From RYN-230 sp963851025 (GTDB lineage Bacteria > Actinomycetota > Actinomycetes > Streptosporangiales > Streptosporangiaceae), in the NCBI GenBank assembly GCA_963851025.1, contig CAWKOA010000033.1, positions 62,001-126,000 on the forward strand: a stretch of 64,000 nucleotides of DNA, read 5' to 3'. The translations under genes were made by a program, and so were the position numbers. Shown piece after piece: positions 33,224 to 42,327 of the stretch (position 1 is the first letter of the stretch; each line of letters opens with the position of its first letter). The notes under the pieces are model-generated. The model was not told where the DNA came from. It ran no database searches and saw only the letters and a list, made by a program, of their open reading frames with translations.

Positions 33224-34837
33224 TTGTCTGATCAATCACGTGAGCTCCCTGACCAGCCCAGCCTGCGCTACCTCAAGGTGGAGGCGAAACGGCGCCTGTC
33301 CGCCGGGGAGTTCGCGACCCTGCACGACGCCCAGCTGGCCATCGCGCGGGAGCACGGGCTGGCGAGCTGGGCCGCGCTCAAGGAGTACATCAGCGCCGGG
33401 ACCGGCCGCGGCAGCCCGGTCCTGGCCCAGGCCCGGTGGGTGATCTCCCGCTTCGGCGAGGCGGAGACCCCCGGCTGGCAGGTCCCCGGTGACAGCGAGC
33501 TCCGCGAGCACTTCGACGACCGCTTCCTGCGCCTGGTCCCCCCGCAGACGCTGGTCAGGACGCTCACCGGAGTGGTATCGCGGCTGCGCGAGGAACTGGT
33601 CATCACGCTGGAGACGCCGCTGCGGCTGCGCGCCCAGATCGGCGGCATGCAGCTCGAGGCGGCGGCCGAGGCCGGGCCGCCGCACCGGCTGACCGGGCTG
33701 CGGCTGTATCCGCTGGGTGAGCGGGTGACCGATCCGCGGGCCGGGACGCCGACGACCCGCACCTCCGGTGCGGTGCCCCCGGCGGCGGCCGCGGTCGCGG
33801 AGGAATCAGTGGCCGTGCTGGGCCTGCCGGGCCTGGTGCTGGCCGGCGCGCCCGCCGGGGCCAGCCCGGGCGACGGGACCGGATGGGTGGCCGCGCGCGG
33901 CTGGGCCCGCCTGGAGAGCGCCACCCAGGACGGTGCCAGCCCGGAGGAGGCCAGCCCGGAGGAGGCCAGCCCGGAGGAGGCCAGCCCGGAGGAGGCCAGC
34001 GCGGGGGAGGCCAGCCCGGGAGAGCTGCTGAACCCTGGTCACTCGTTCCCGGCGTACTCGGTCACCAAGCTGGTCACCGCCACCGTCGTCCTGCGGCTGG
34101 CCGCCGAGGGCCGGATCGGCCTGGACGACCCGGCCCACGCCTACCTGCGCACGGTCCGGCTCGGCGACGGCGCCGTCACCGTCCGGGAGCTGCTCACCCA
34201 CACCGCCGGCATGGGCAGCCCGGGCGAGCTGTTCGCCGATGAGGTGCCGGAGCTGGTCACCCTGACCGGGCCGCTCGTGGAGCCGACCGGCCCGCGGGGC
34301 ACGTTCAGCTACAGCAACGGCGGGTACGGGCTGCTCGGGCAGCTGATCGCCGACGTGACCGGGGAGACCTACCCGGAGGCGGCCGCCCGCCTGGTGCTGG
34401 CGCCGCTCGGGATGAGCGGCGCGTCGTTTCCCGCGAGCTGGCCGTCCACGGGCGCCGTCACCGGCTACCGGCTGGCCGGCGACGGCTGGTTCGAGCCGGC
34501 CCCGGCCCGGGTCTGCACTCTCCCGGCGGCCGGCGGCCTCTGGGCGACCGCGGCGGACCTGGTGCGCTTCGGTCTGTCCTGGGCGTCCCTGCTCCCCGGC
34601 GCGCTGGCCCGCGAAGCCCTCCGGCCGCACGCGACCCGGGACGCCACCGGGGCGCAGATGGGACTGGGCTGGCTGCTCAATGAGCCCAAGAACGTCTGCG
34701 GGCACGCCGGGGGCGGGCCGGGTGCCGCCTCATCCCTGATCATCCGGATGAGCACGGGGCAGCCCAGCGTCGCCCTGGCTAACCGCCTGGTCCCGATCGA
34801 GCCGGTCAACGCCCGCCTGGTCCGCCCCATCGCCTGA
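33224..34837 (+). CDS. Serine hydrolase (class-C beta-lactamase fold) with N-terminal helical module
   Basis: A 537-residue protein. Residues 10-50 (SLRYLKVEAKRRL...DAQLAIAREHGLASWAALKEYI) match the helical module that precedes ankyrin repeats in many actinomycete proteins. Residues 60-165 form an unassigned alpha/beta domain. From about 170 comes a beta-lactamase-like domain with Ser-x-x-Lys as SVTK (AYSVTKLVTATVVLRL), Tyr-x-Asn as YSN, and HAGGGPG for the third motif. An ASPEE pentapeptide array is inserted before the SVTK helix. There is no signal peptide, so it is probably cytosolic. The TTG start is backed by GGAGGAAGGA. Substrate unknown. Confidence 0.88.
   Translation: MSDQSRELPDQPSLRYLKVEAKRRLSAGEFATLHDAQLAIAREHGLASWAALKEYISAGTGRGSPVLAQARWVISRFGEAETPGWQVPGDSELREHFDDRFLRLVPPQTLVRTLTGVVSRLREELVITLETPLRLRAQIGGMQLEAAAEAGPPHRLTGLRLYPLGERVTDPRAGTPTTRTSGAVPPAAAAVAEESVAVLGLPGLVLAGAPAGASPGDGTGWVAARGWARLESATQDGASPEEASPEEASPEEASPEEASAGEASPGELLNPGHSFPAYSVTKLVTATVVLRLAAEGRIGLDDPAHAYLRTVRLGDGAVTVRELLTHTAGMGSPGELFADEVPELVTLTGPLVEPTGPRGTFSYSNGGYGLLGQLIADVTGETYPEAAARLVLAPLGMSGASFPASWPSTGAVTGYRLAGDGWFEPAPARVCTLPAAGGLWATAADLVRFGLSWASLLPGALAREALRPHATRDATGAQMGLGWLLNEPKNVCGHAGGGPGAASSLIIRMSTGQPSVALANRLVPIEPVNARLVRPIA
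33935..34024. repeat. Six 15-bp tandem units encoding ASPEE pentapeptides
   Basis: Units start at 33935, 33950, 33965, 33980, 33995 and 34010. The first four are identical (GCCAGCCCGGAGGAG) and the last two are variants. They sit in a loop of the serine hydrolase, so copy-number change keeps the frame. Confidence 0.92.
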
Positions 34838-34879
34838 CCCCGGCGCCGCCGCCAGACCCCCAGGGCCAGGCCACCAGGC

Positions 34880-36094
34880 TTAGACCACCAGCGCCGCGCC
34901 GTCCGGGCACAGCAGGCCCGCCAGCCGGAGCAGGGTGAAGTCGCCCAGCGCCGGCCCGAGCACGCCCACGCCGAAACTCTGGCCGCTGCCGCGGTGATGG
35001 ACCGGGACGACCAGCTCGGGGCGGCCCGACAGGCTGGCCGGGGCGGTGCACCGGAAGGCGCCGGTGCGGAACGCGAGAAGGTCCTCCGGGCCGGCGTCGC
35101 GCAACGGCGGTAGCCCGGGGGTGACGGGCAGCACGGCGACCGCGCCGGGCGGCAGGAGCGCGTCCAGCCGCGGCGCGTAACCGCGCCAGGCCCGCTCGTC
35201 ATCGTCGCGCTGCGGGTCGCCGGCCCGGCTCAGGCGCTCCGCGCGCTGGGCGCGGGCGCGCACGTCCTCCGCCAGGTACTGGATGTTCCCGGACAGCCAT
35301 GGTCCGTGGGCGCGCCACACCTCACGGGCCTGGACCCGGGCGAACAGGCTGGCCACCTCGTCGCTGAGGAGCGCGCCGGGCGGTACCTCCGAAAGCCCGC
35401 AGCCCGCCGCGTCCGCGATGGCCGACGCGGTGGCCCGGACCGCCTCGGACAGCGCGGGGCTGATCCCGGCCAGGTCCCCGGCGGGCAGGTGCACCGCGTG
35501 CACCGCGCCCGCGGGGCCGGCCACGCCTGGCGAGGCCAGCACCGCCAGCGCCGGGCCCAGCCGCCCGGCGCTGGCGGCCAGGATGCCCACGACGTCGAAC
35601 GAGGGGGCCAGCGGCAGGACTCCCCGCGAGCTGACCAGGCCGTGACTGGGGCGCAAGCCGAAGAGCCCGCACGAGGCCGCGGGGACCCGGATCGAGCCGG
35701 CGGTGTCGGTGCCCAGCCCGATATCGGCCAGGCCGGCCGCCACGGCCGCGGCCGGCCCGGACGACGATCCGCCGGTGAACCGGCTGGGGTACAGCGAATT
35801 GAGCGGCGCGACGCCCTCACCGGCGTTGCCGATCAGGGAGTACGCGAGCTGGTCCAGCTTGGCCAGCCCGGCCACGGCCGCCCCCGCGCCCAGCAGCCGG
35901 GACACCGCCGGCGCTGTCTCCTCGCTGGGGGGATGCGTCGCCCGCCAGCGGGGGTGGCCGAACGACGGCACGTGGCCGGCGATGCCGATCATGTCCTTGA
36001 CCGCGACGCTCACGCCGTCCAGGGGCCCCCGGCCGGCCGCTGGCAGGCTCACCGAGTCCGGCACCCAGCAGTGGACCGATGCCGCGCCCCGCAT
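34880..36094 (-). CDS. Amidase signature family protein
   Basis: A 404-residue amidase-signature hydrolase, shorter than the 473-residue copy at 15.5 kb. The triad is Lys in VSVAVKDMIGIAG, cis-Ser in FTGGSSSGPAAAVAAG, and the nucleophile in GTDTAGSIRVPAASCG. FGLRPSHGLVSSRGVLPLAPSFD is the usual following block. It starts almost at the catalytic Lys strand, without the N-terminal helices of GatA. C-terminal VPVHHRGSGQSFGVGVLGPALGD is an AtzF/allophanate-hydrolase-like ending. It converges on the serine hydrolase (42 bp). Substrate unknown. Upstream, GATCAGGCG is repeated several times between 36165 and 36235. Confidence 0.92.
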   Translation of the reverse strand: MRGAASVHCWVPDSVSLPAAGRGPLDGVSVAVKDMIGIAGHVPSFGHPRWRATHPPSEETAPAVSRLLGAGAAVAGLAKLDQLAYSLIGNAGEGVAPLNSLYPSRFTGGSSSGPAAAVAAGLADIGLGTDTAGSIRVPAASCGLFGLRPSHGLVSSRGVLPLAPSFDVVGILAASAGRLGPALAVLASPGVAGPAGAVHAVHLPAGDLAGISPALSEAVRATASAIADAAGCGLSEVPPGALLSDEVASLFARVQAREVWRAHGPWLSGNIQYLAEDVRARAQRAERLSRAGDPQRDDDERAWRGYAPRLDALLPPGAVAVLPVTPGLPPLRDAGPEDLLAFRTGAFRCTAPASLSGRPELVVPVHHRGSGQSFGVGVLGPALGDFTLLRLAGLLCPDGAALVV

Positions 36095-36226
36095 GCCATT
36101 CCCCCCGCCTGGCGCCCCGCTCCTGGGGGGACCTTATCGCCCGGGACGGCCGGGCAGGGGGCTGCTGATCAGGCGCGCCGGTGATCGCGCCGCGGATCAG
36201 GCGCGCCTGACCAGGCAGGCCGGTGA

Positions 36227-37120
36227 TCAGGCGGGGGAGGTGACCCCGATCTTGTTCACCACGTCCACCACACCGTCGATGTCCCAGACGAGCCGGACCG
36301 CGACCGGGATCAGGTCACCCTGGCCGCCCAGCCCGGCCTCGCCGGACAGGGTCACGATGCCGTTGTGCACCCGGACTATCGCCGCGCCGGGGTCGGCCAG
36401 CAGGATCTGGGCCAGCATGTCCCGCACTTCCCTCGCGATGTCCTCGTCCGGGCGCAGGAACACGCTGAGCAGGTCACAGCGGCTGACCATGCCCGCCAGG
36501 GTGCCGTCCGGGTCGACCACGGGGAGCCGCTTGAGATGGTGGCTGTTCATCAGCCTGGCCGCGGCCGGCAGCGACGCGTCCGGGTGGATGGTGATGGCCG
36601 GGGAGGTCATCAGCTCCTCCGCGGTCAGGCCCCAGTGCTTCTGCCGGGTCAGGTGCAGGTGCAGGCCACCCTCGGCGTGCCGCCTGGCGTCACGCTCGCG
36701 CTTGTCCTCCACGGCCAGCAGGTCAGCCTCGGAGACCAGGCCCGCGACGTGGCGGCCCAGGATCAGCACCGGGACGGCGCTGATGTGGTGCTTGGCCAGC
36801 AGGGTCGCGATCTCCTTGTACGGCGTGATCCGGTCTACGGTGATCACGGACGTGGTCATCACGTCCCTGACCCGGTGGTGCCAGCGCCCGTGATGCTGCC
36901 TGGCGCCGCGTCCGGGCTCTGGCTCCCGGGCGGTCTTCGCGGTCGTGCTCCCGCGGCCCGGCCCGGCGGCCGCGGCGGGGCGGGCGTCCCCGGTCTGCTC
37001 CTCGACGGAGTCGAGAGCCCGGGCCACATCCGCCGTGCTGGCCCGGCCGTGCAGCGACTCGTAGTAGGCCGCGCCAAGGTGACGGAGCATGGCGTCGAAA
37101 TGTTCATCTCGCCGGGTCAT
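36227..37120 (-). CDS. CBS-domain pair protein with C-terminal BON domain
   Basis: A 297-residue cytosolic protein. After an 80-residue variable N-terminus, two CBS motifs appear: VRDVMTTSVITVDRITPYKEIATLL...AVPVLILGRHVAGLVSEADLL and AEELMTSPAITIHPDASLPAAARLM...RLPVVDPDGTLAGMVSRCDLL. CBS pairs bind adenine nucleotides. A C-terminal BON domain follows (VRDMLAQILLADPGAAIVRV, GIVTLSGEAG, VVDVVNKI). CBS-BON proteins are common in actinomycetes and often dormancy- or stress-regulated. ATG 37120 follows a good GGGAGCGGAG site; the in-frame upstream extension to 37240 is unlikely. It is downstream of the carotenoid oxygenase on the same strand. Confidence 0.92.
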   Translation of the reverse strand: MTRRDEHFDAMLRHLGAAYYESLHGRASTADVARALDSVEEQTGDARPAAAAGPGRGSTTAKTAREPEPGRGARQHHGRWHHRVRDVMTTSVITVDRITPYKEIATLLAKHHISAVPVLILGRHVAGLVSEADLLAVEDKRERDARRHAEGGLHLHLTRQKHWGLTAEELMTSPAITIHPDASLPAAARLMNSHHLKRLPVVDPDGTLAGMVSRCDLLSVFLRPDEDIAREVRDMLAQILLADPGAAIVRVHNGIVTLSGEAGLGGQGDLIPVAVRLVWDIDGVVDVVNKIGVTSPA

Positions 37121-37261
37121 CTCCGCTCCCTTCCTCGAGATCGGTACCGGGGGGAACCCAGCACCCGACATGATCATTTTCTCAAGGGGGGCCGGTCCCC
37201 GCCACGGCTGTATGTCCTGGCCGGGCGGGACCTCGGTCACCAGCCCGCCCCGAGCGGACTC

Positions 37262-38635
37262 CTAGTGGTCGGCGATCCAGCTGCCGTGGAACCCCAGCGG
37301 GATCCGGGCGGGCAGGTGGACGCGGGCCACGGGGTCGCCGGTGAAGTCCCGGGCGGCCAGGATGACCAGGTCGGCGGCGCCCCGGTCAGGGTTGTGCACG
37401 AAGGCCATGACGTAGCCGTCGTCTTCCTCGGCGGCCGGGTCGGCGGGCGCGAACACGGCCTCGCCCGCGGTCGCGTCCCGGCCGAACTCGTGCGCCTCGG
37501 TGGTCCCGTGGGCCAGGTCGTGCTTGAGCAGCGCGTTGGCGAAGGCCTGGTCGGCGAAGTCGCCGCCCAGGGAGACGGTGCCCATGCTGACGTCGCCGAT
37601 CACCGCGCTGTAGCCGTAGCGGTGCGGCCGGGAAATGACCCGGTCGTCCACCCGCGGGAACTCCTGGAGGCGGTCATCGAGTCGCTGCTCGCTGACCTTC
37701 CCGGCGGCCGGGTCCACGATCCAGCGGTCCAGCGTCAGCGGCCCGCGGCCGTCCAGCGTGGAGACGTCGTAGGCACCCTGGTAGCGGCACAGGTCGATGA
37801 CCACCCGGCCGCTGTCGTCGTCATAGGCGTTGAGGGTGTGGAAGACCCAGCAGGGGTCGACCTCGAACCAGCGGAGGTCACCCGGGCTGCCGTCGCGGGG
37901 GAGCAGGCCGACCCGGGCCGGATGACCGGGATTCCACGTGTACGGCAGCTTCTTCCCGGCCGAGACGGCGTCCATGCTGAACGTGACAGGCAGGTCGAAC
38001 AGGACGACGTAGCGGGCGGTGAGCGCGAAGTCGTGCATCATCGGGCCGTCGGCGACCGGGATGTTCGTGGCCGACGTGACCCGGCCGCCGGAGCCCACGA
38101 CCACGTGCTGGACGTGGTCCCACGCCCAGTAATAGGCGATCGCGTGCAGGTCCCCGGTCAGCGGGTCGGCCTTGGTGTGCGCGGCGAACCCGCCGGGCAG
38201 CGTCCCGCCGAAGTCGCACGGGCCGACGGTGGCGAGCTCGTCGGTGAGCTCATACGGCAGCGGGCCGGATTCCACCGTGGCCAGGGTGCGCCCGGCGCTG
38301 GCGATCACGTGCGTGTTGGCCGCGAAATCGATCCCCTCGTGCACCGGGCCCGCCGGCCACGTCTCGCCGCGCGCCTCGGCCACGGCCCGGGACCGGACCC
38401 AGCGGTTGCGGTACCACTCGGCCTTTCCGCCCCGCAGCCGCACCCCGTGCACCATCCCGTCGCCCAGGAACCAGTGGTAGCCCGGGTCGTCGAGGCCCAG
38501 CGGGTTGGGCCCGTTGCGCAGGTACCGGCCATCCAGGCTGGCGGGCACCTGGCCGGTGACCGGCAGGTCGAAGGCCGTGATCTCCTCGGTCACCGGCGCG
38601 AACGGGCCTTCCAGGAAGCGCTTCATGTCCGGCAT
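37262..38635 (-). CDS. Carotenoid oxygenase (retinal pigment epithelium-type dioxygenase)
   Basis: A 457-residue non-haem iron(II) dioxygenase of the carotenoid/stilbene-cleavage family, which cuts C=C bonds in carotenoids, apocarotenoids or lignostilbenes. Four iron-binding His are visible: FAAHTKADP, MMHDFALT, WVFHTLNAYDD and the C-terminal FHGSWIADH. GRYLRNGPNP and GDGMVHGVRLRGGKAEWYRNRWV are family blocks of the N-terminal blade. ATG 38635 follows GGAGGGGG. It is divergent from an acyl-CoA ligase across a region with the GACGTC dyad (38729-38750), linking it to the acyl-CoA island. The likely product, an aldehyde or ketone, would need oxidation before CoA activation (inference). Confidence 0.94.
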   Translation of the reverse strand: MPDMKRFLEGPFAPVTEEITAFDLPVTGQVPASLDGRYLRNGPNPLGLDDPGYHWFLGDGMVHGVRLRGGKAEWYRNRWVRSRAVAEARGETWPAGPVHEGIDFAANTHVIASAGRTLATVESGPLPYELTDELATVGPCDFGGTLPGGFAAHTKADPLTGDLHAIAYYWAWDHVQHVVVGSGGRVTSATNIPVADGPMMHDFALTARYVVLFDLPVTFSMDAVSAGKKLPYTWNPGHPARVGLLPRDGSPGDLRWFEVDPCWVFHTLNAYDDDSGRVVIDLCRYQGAYDVSTLDGRGPLTLDRWIVDPAAGKVSEQRLDDRLQEFPRVDDRVISRPHRYGYSAVIGDVSMGTVSLGGDFADQAFANALLKHDLAHGTTEAHEFGRDATAGEAVFAPADPAAEEDDGYVMAFVHNPDRGAADLVILAARDFTGDPVARVHLPARIPLGFHGSWIADH

Positions 38636-38728
38636 GGCCAATTTCCCCCTCCGCTGGGCCTGCGGGGCATCTACCCGCATTCGCGGGCCCGCAAAGGCGA
38701 GCGAACCTCGTTCGTGGCACCAGGCAAC

Positions 38729-38750
38729 ATGACCTTGACGTCAATATCAA
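38729..38750. promoter_or_regulatory. GACGTC dyad, site A
   Basis: Core GACGTC (38737-38742) with left half ATGACCTT and right half AATATCAA. A second overlapping dyad, TCAAC-TTCGT-GTTGA, covers 38747-38761, as at site D. It lies between the divergent carotenoid oxygenase (94 bp) and acyl-CoA ligase (107 bp) start codons. Probable TetR operator. Confidence 0.65.
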
Positions 38751-38856
38751 CTTCGTGTTGAATCGCGTCACTGAGCGGCCGTGCCGCGGTCTGCACCCCA
38801 TGCCCGCCGAGGGGCCCGGGCAGGCCTGCGGCCGGCGGACGGGTGGTGGATTGGCC

Positions 38857-40451
<1,595 letters not shown>

Positions 40452-40455
<4 letters not shown>

Positions 40456-40473
40456 ACTCGACGTCAACATCGA
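40452..40473. promoter_or_regulatory. GACGTC dyad, site B
   Basis: Core GACGTC (40460-40465), left half TTGAACTC, right half AACATCGA. It overlaps the stop codon of the upstream ligase and lies 33 bp before the kinase start, suggesting that the kinase and following genes have their own regulated promoter. Confidence 0.6.
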
Positions 40474-40505
40474 CAGCCGGAGGGCGCGGCTTGTACTGTG
40501 TCGGC

Positions 40506-41546
40506 ATGCCCGACTGCGACGACGCGGCAGCGCCGCCCGGCGTCGCGCCCGGACCGCTCACGGACTGGTTCGCCGCCACCCTGGGCGCCGCGGCACCGCT
40601 GCGGTTCGAGCGGCTCGCGGGCGGCTACTCCAACCTGACCTTCCTGGTCAGCGACGCGGCGGGGGAGCGCTGGGTACTCCGGCGGCCGCCGCTCGGGCAC
40701 GTGCTGGCCACCGCGCACGACATGGACCGCGAGGGCGGGATCATGGCCGCGCTGGCCGGGACCGGCGTCCCGGTCCCGGACGTGCTGGGCCGGACCGCCG
40801 ACCCGCGGTGGAACGAGGCACCGTTCTTCGTCATGTCCTTCGTCCCCGGCCAGGTACTGCGGACCCCGGCCGACACGGCCGGGCTGGCCGGGGACGAACC
40901 CGCCACGATCGCCTGGGGCCTGTTCGACGTGCTGGCCGCGATCCACGCCGTGGACCTGGCCGCGACCGGCCTGGACCGGCTGGCCCGTCCCGGCTCCTAC
41001 GCCGGCCGCCAGCTCCGCCGCTGGCACCGTCAGCTCCAGGACATCCGCACCCGGGACCTGCCGCTCATGGACGGGGTGTTCGCGGACCTGACCGCGCGTC
41101 TCCCGGAGCAGTCCGGGGTATCGCTGATCCACGGGGACTACCGGCTCGACAACGTCATCCTCGGCCCCGGCCGGCAGGTCAGCGCGGTGCTGGACTGGGA
41201 GCTGGCCACCGTGGGTGACCCGCTGGCCGATCTCGGGCTGGCCCTGGCCTACTGGACGCAGCCCGAGGAGGCGGGGCAGCTGCCGCCCGCGCCGACCGAC
41301 GCGCCCGGGTTCCCGTCCCGCCGCCAGGTCGCCGCCCGGTACGCCGGGCGCACCGGCCGCCCCGTCGGGGACCTTGGCTTCTACGTCGCGCTGGCGCACT
41401 GGAAGATCGCCTGCATGGCCGAGGGGGTCTACACCCGGCACCTGGCCGGGGATATGGGATCGTCCGGCGCCGACATGGACCTGCTCCGGCGCCAGCCCGG
41501 GATGCGCGCCCGCGCCGCCCGGCGGGTGCTCGACGGTGAGCTCTAG
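40506..41546 (+). CDS. APH-fold phosphotransferase, ACAD10/11-type acyl-CoA kinase
   Basis: A 346-residue aminoglycoside-phosphotransferase-fold kinase. It has the Gly-rich/N-lobe LAGGYSNLTFLVS, the ATP Lys region (GERWVLRRPP), the Brenner motif HGDYRLDN (H209-D211) and the metal-binding DWELATVGDPLADLG (D230). This is the subtype fused to acyl-CoA dehydrogenase in animal ACAD10/ACAD11 and used in LvaA-type levulinate catabolism, where 4-hydroxyacyl-CoA is phosphorylated before elimination. In this context it is a metabolic kinase and not a drug-resistance enzyme (inference). It is preceded by dyad site B and followed at 16 bp by an enoyl-CoA hydratase. Confidence 0.9.
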   Translation: MPDCDDAAAPPGVAPGPLTDWFAATLGAAAPLRFERLAGGYSNLTFLVSDAAGERWVLRRPPLGHVLATAHDMDREGGIMAALAGTGVPVPDVLGRTADPRWNEAPFFVMSFVPGQVLRTPADTAGLAGDEPATIAWGLFDVLAAIHAVDLAATGLDRLARPGSYAGRQLRRWHRQLQDIRTRDLPLMDGVFADLTARLPEQSGVSLIHGDYRLDNVILGPGRQVSAVLDWELATVGDPLADLGLALAYWTQPEEAGQLPPAPTDAPGFPSRRQVAARYAGRTGRPVGDLGFYVALAHWKIACMAEGVYTRHLAGDMGSSGADMDLLRRQPGMRARAARRVLDGEL

Positions 41547-41562
41547 GGCGGGAGGAGAGCCG

Positions 41563-42312
41563 ATGACCGACACGGTCCGCTTCGAGGTGTCCGGGCCGGT
41601 GGCCACGATCACGCTGAACCGGCCGGACCGGCTGAACGCGATGACCGAGGAGCTGATCGGCGGGGTCCTGGCCTGCCTCGAGCAGGCCAGCGCGGACGAC
41701 GCCATCCGGGCCGTCGTGCTCACCGGTGCGGGCCGCGGTTTCTGCGCGGGCGGTGATCTCGGCGCGATGGGGGAATTCGCCGAGCCGCGCACGCCCGGGG
41801 GCAGCCGCGCGGAGCTGCGCCGGCTGCACCACACCACCGAGCTGCTGCACGAGATGCCGAAGGTGACCATCGCCGCGGTCAACGGCCCCTGCGCGGGCGC
41901 CGGCCTGTCCTGGGCGTGCGCCTGCGACCTGCGGATCGCCGCCGAGTCCGCGGTCTTCCGCACCGCGTTCCTGTCCGCCGGGCTGACGGGGGACTTCGGC
42001 GGCACATGGTCGCTGACCCGCATCGTCGGTGCCGGCCGCGCCCGCCACCTCTTTTTCCTCAACGAAAAGCTCAGCGCGGCCAGCGCCGCCGCCATCGGCC
42101 TGGTCGGCGAGGTCGTGCCGGACGGCGCCCTGATGACCCGGGTCGCTGACATCGCCAGCGGGCTCGCGCAGGCACCGCCGCACGTGATCGCCGGGATCAA
42201 GCAGAACCTGAACGACGCGCAGGAACTGGGCCTGCACGCGATGCTCAACGCCGAGGCCGACCGCCAGGTCCAGGCGGCGCTCAGCCACCCGTCCGCCGCC
42301 CCGCGGTCCTAG
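41563..42312 (+). CDS. Enoyl-CoA hydratase/isomerase family protein
   Basis: A 249-residue crotonase-fold protein beginning MTDTVRFEVSGPVATITLNRPDRLNAM. Oxyanion-hole strands are AVVLTGAGRGFCAGGDLGAMG and AAVNGPCAGAGLSWACACDLRIA. One acidic residue of the active site is present (SAGLTGDFGGTWSL), the pattern of 2-enoyl-CoA isomerases or single-acid hydratases. GGAGGAG precedes the ATG. It is in an operon with the kinase (16 bp) and the next ligase (15 bp), so it should act on the acyl-CoA chain made there. Exact reaction uncertain. Confidence 0.92.
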   Translation: MTDTVRFEVSGPVATITLNRPDRLNAMTEELIGGVLACLEQASADDAIRAVVLTGAGRGFCAGGDLGAMGEFAEPRTPGGSRAELRRLHHTTELLHEMPKVTIAAVNGPCAGAGLSWACACDLRIAAESAVFRTAFLSAGLTGDFGGTWSLTRIVGAGRARHLFFLNEKLSAASAAAIGLVGEVVPDGALMTRVADIASGLAQAPPHVIAGIKQNLNDAQELGLHAMLNAEADRQVQAALSHPSAAPRS

Positions 42313-42327
42313 CCGGGCGGCGGGGGC

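Noticed and set aside
31943..33235. A 430-residue minus-strand frame
   Set aside because: The upstream part is antisense to the hypothetical gene at 32375; only the last 68 residues (from ATG 32149) have protein-like composition.
36365..38761. A 798-residue open frame on the plus strand
   Set aside because: It runs antisense through the CBS/BON and carotenoid oxygenase genes, has Arg/Gly/His-rich composition with no domain, and is explained by third-position GC bias.
40506..41546. Aminoglycoside resistance kinase
   Set aside because: The fold is shared, but the subtype and beta-oxidation context match the ACAD10/11 acyl-CoA kinase group.
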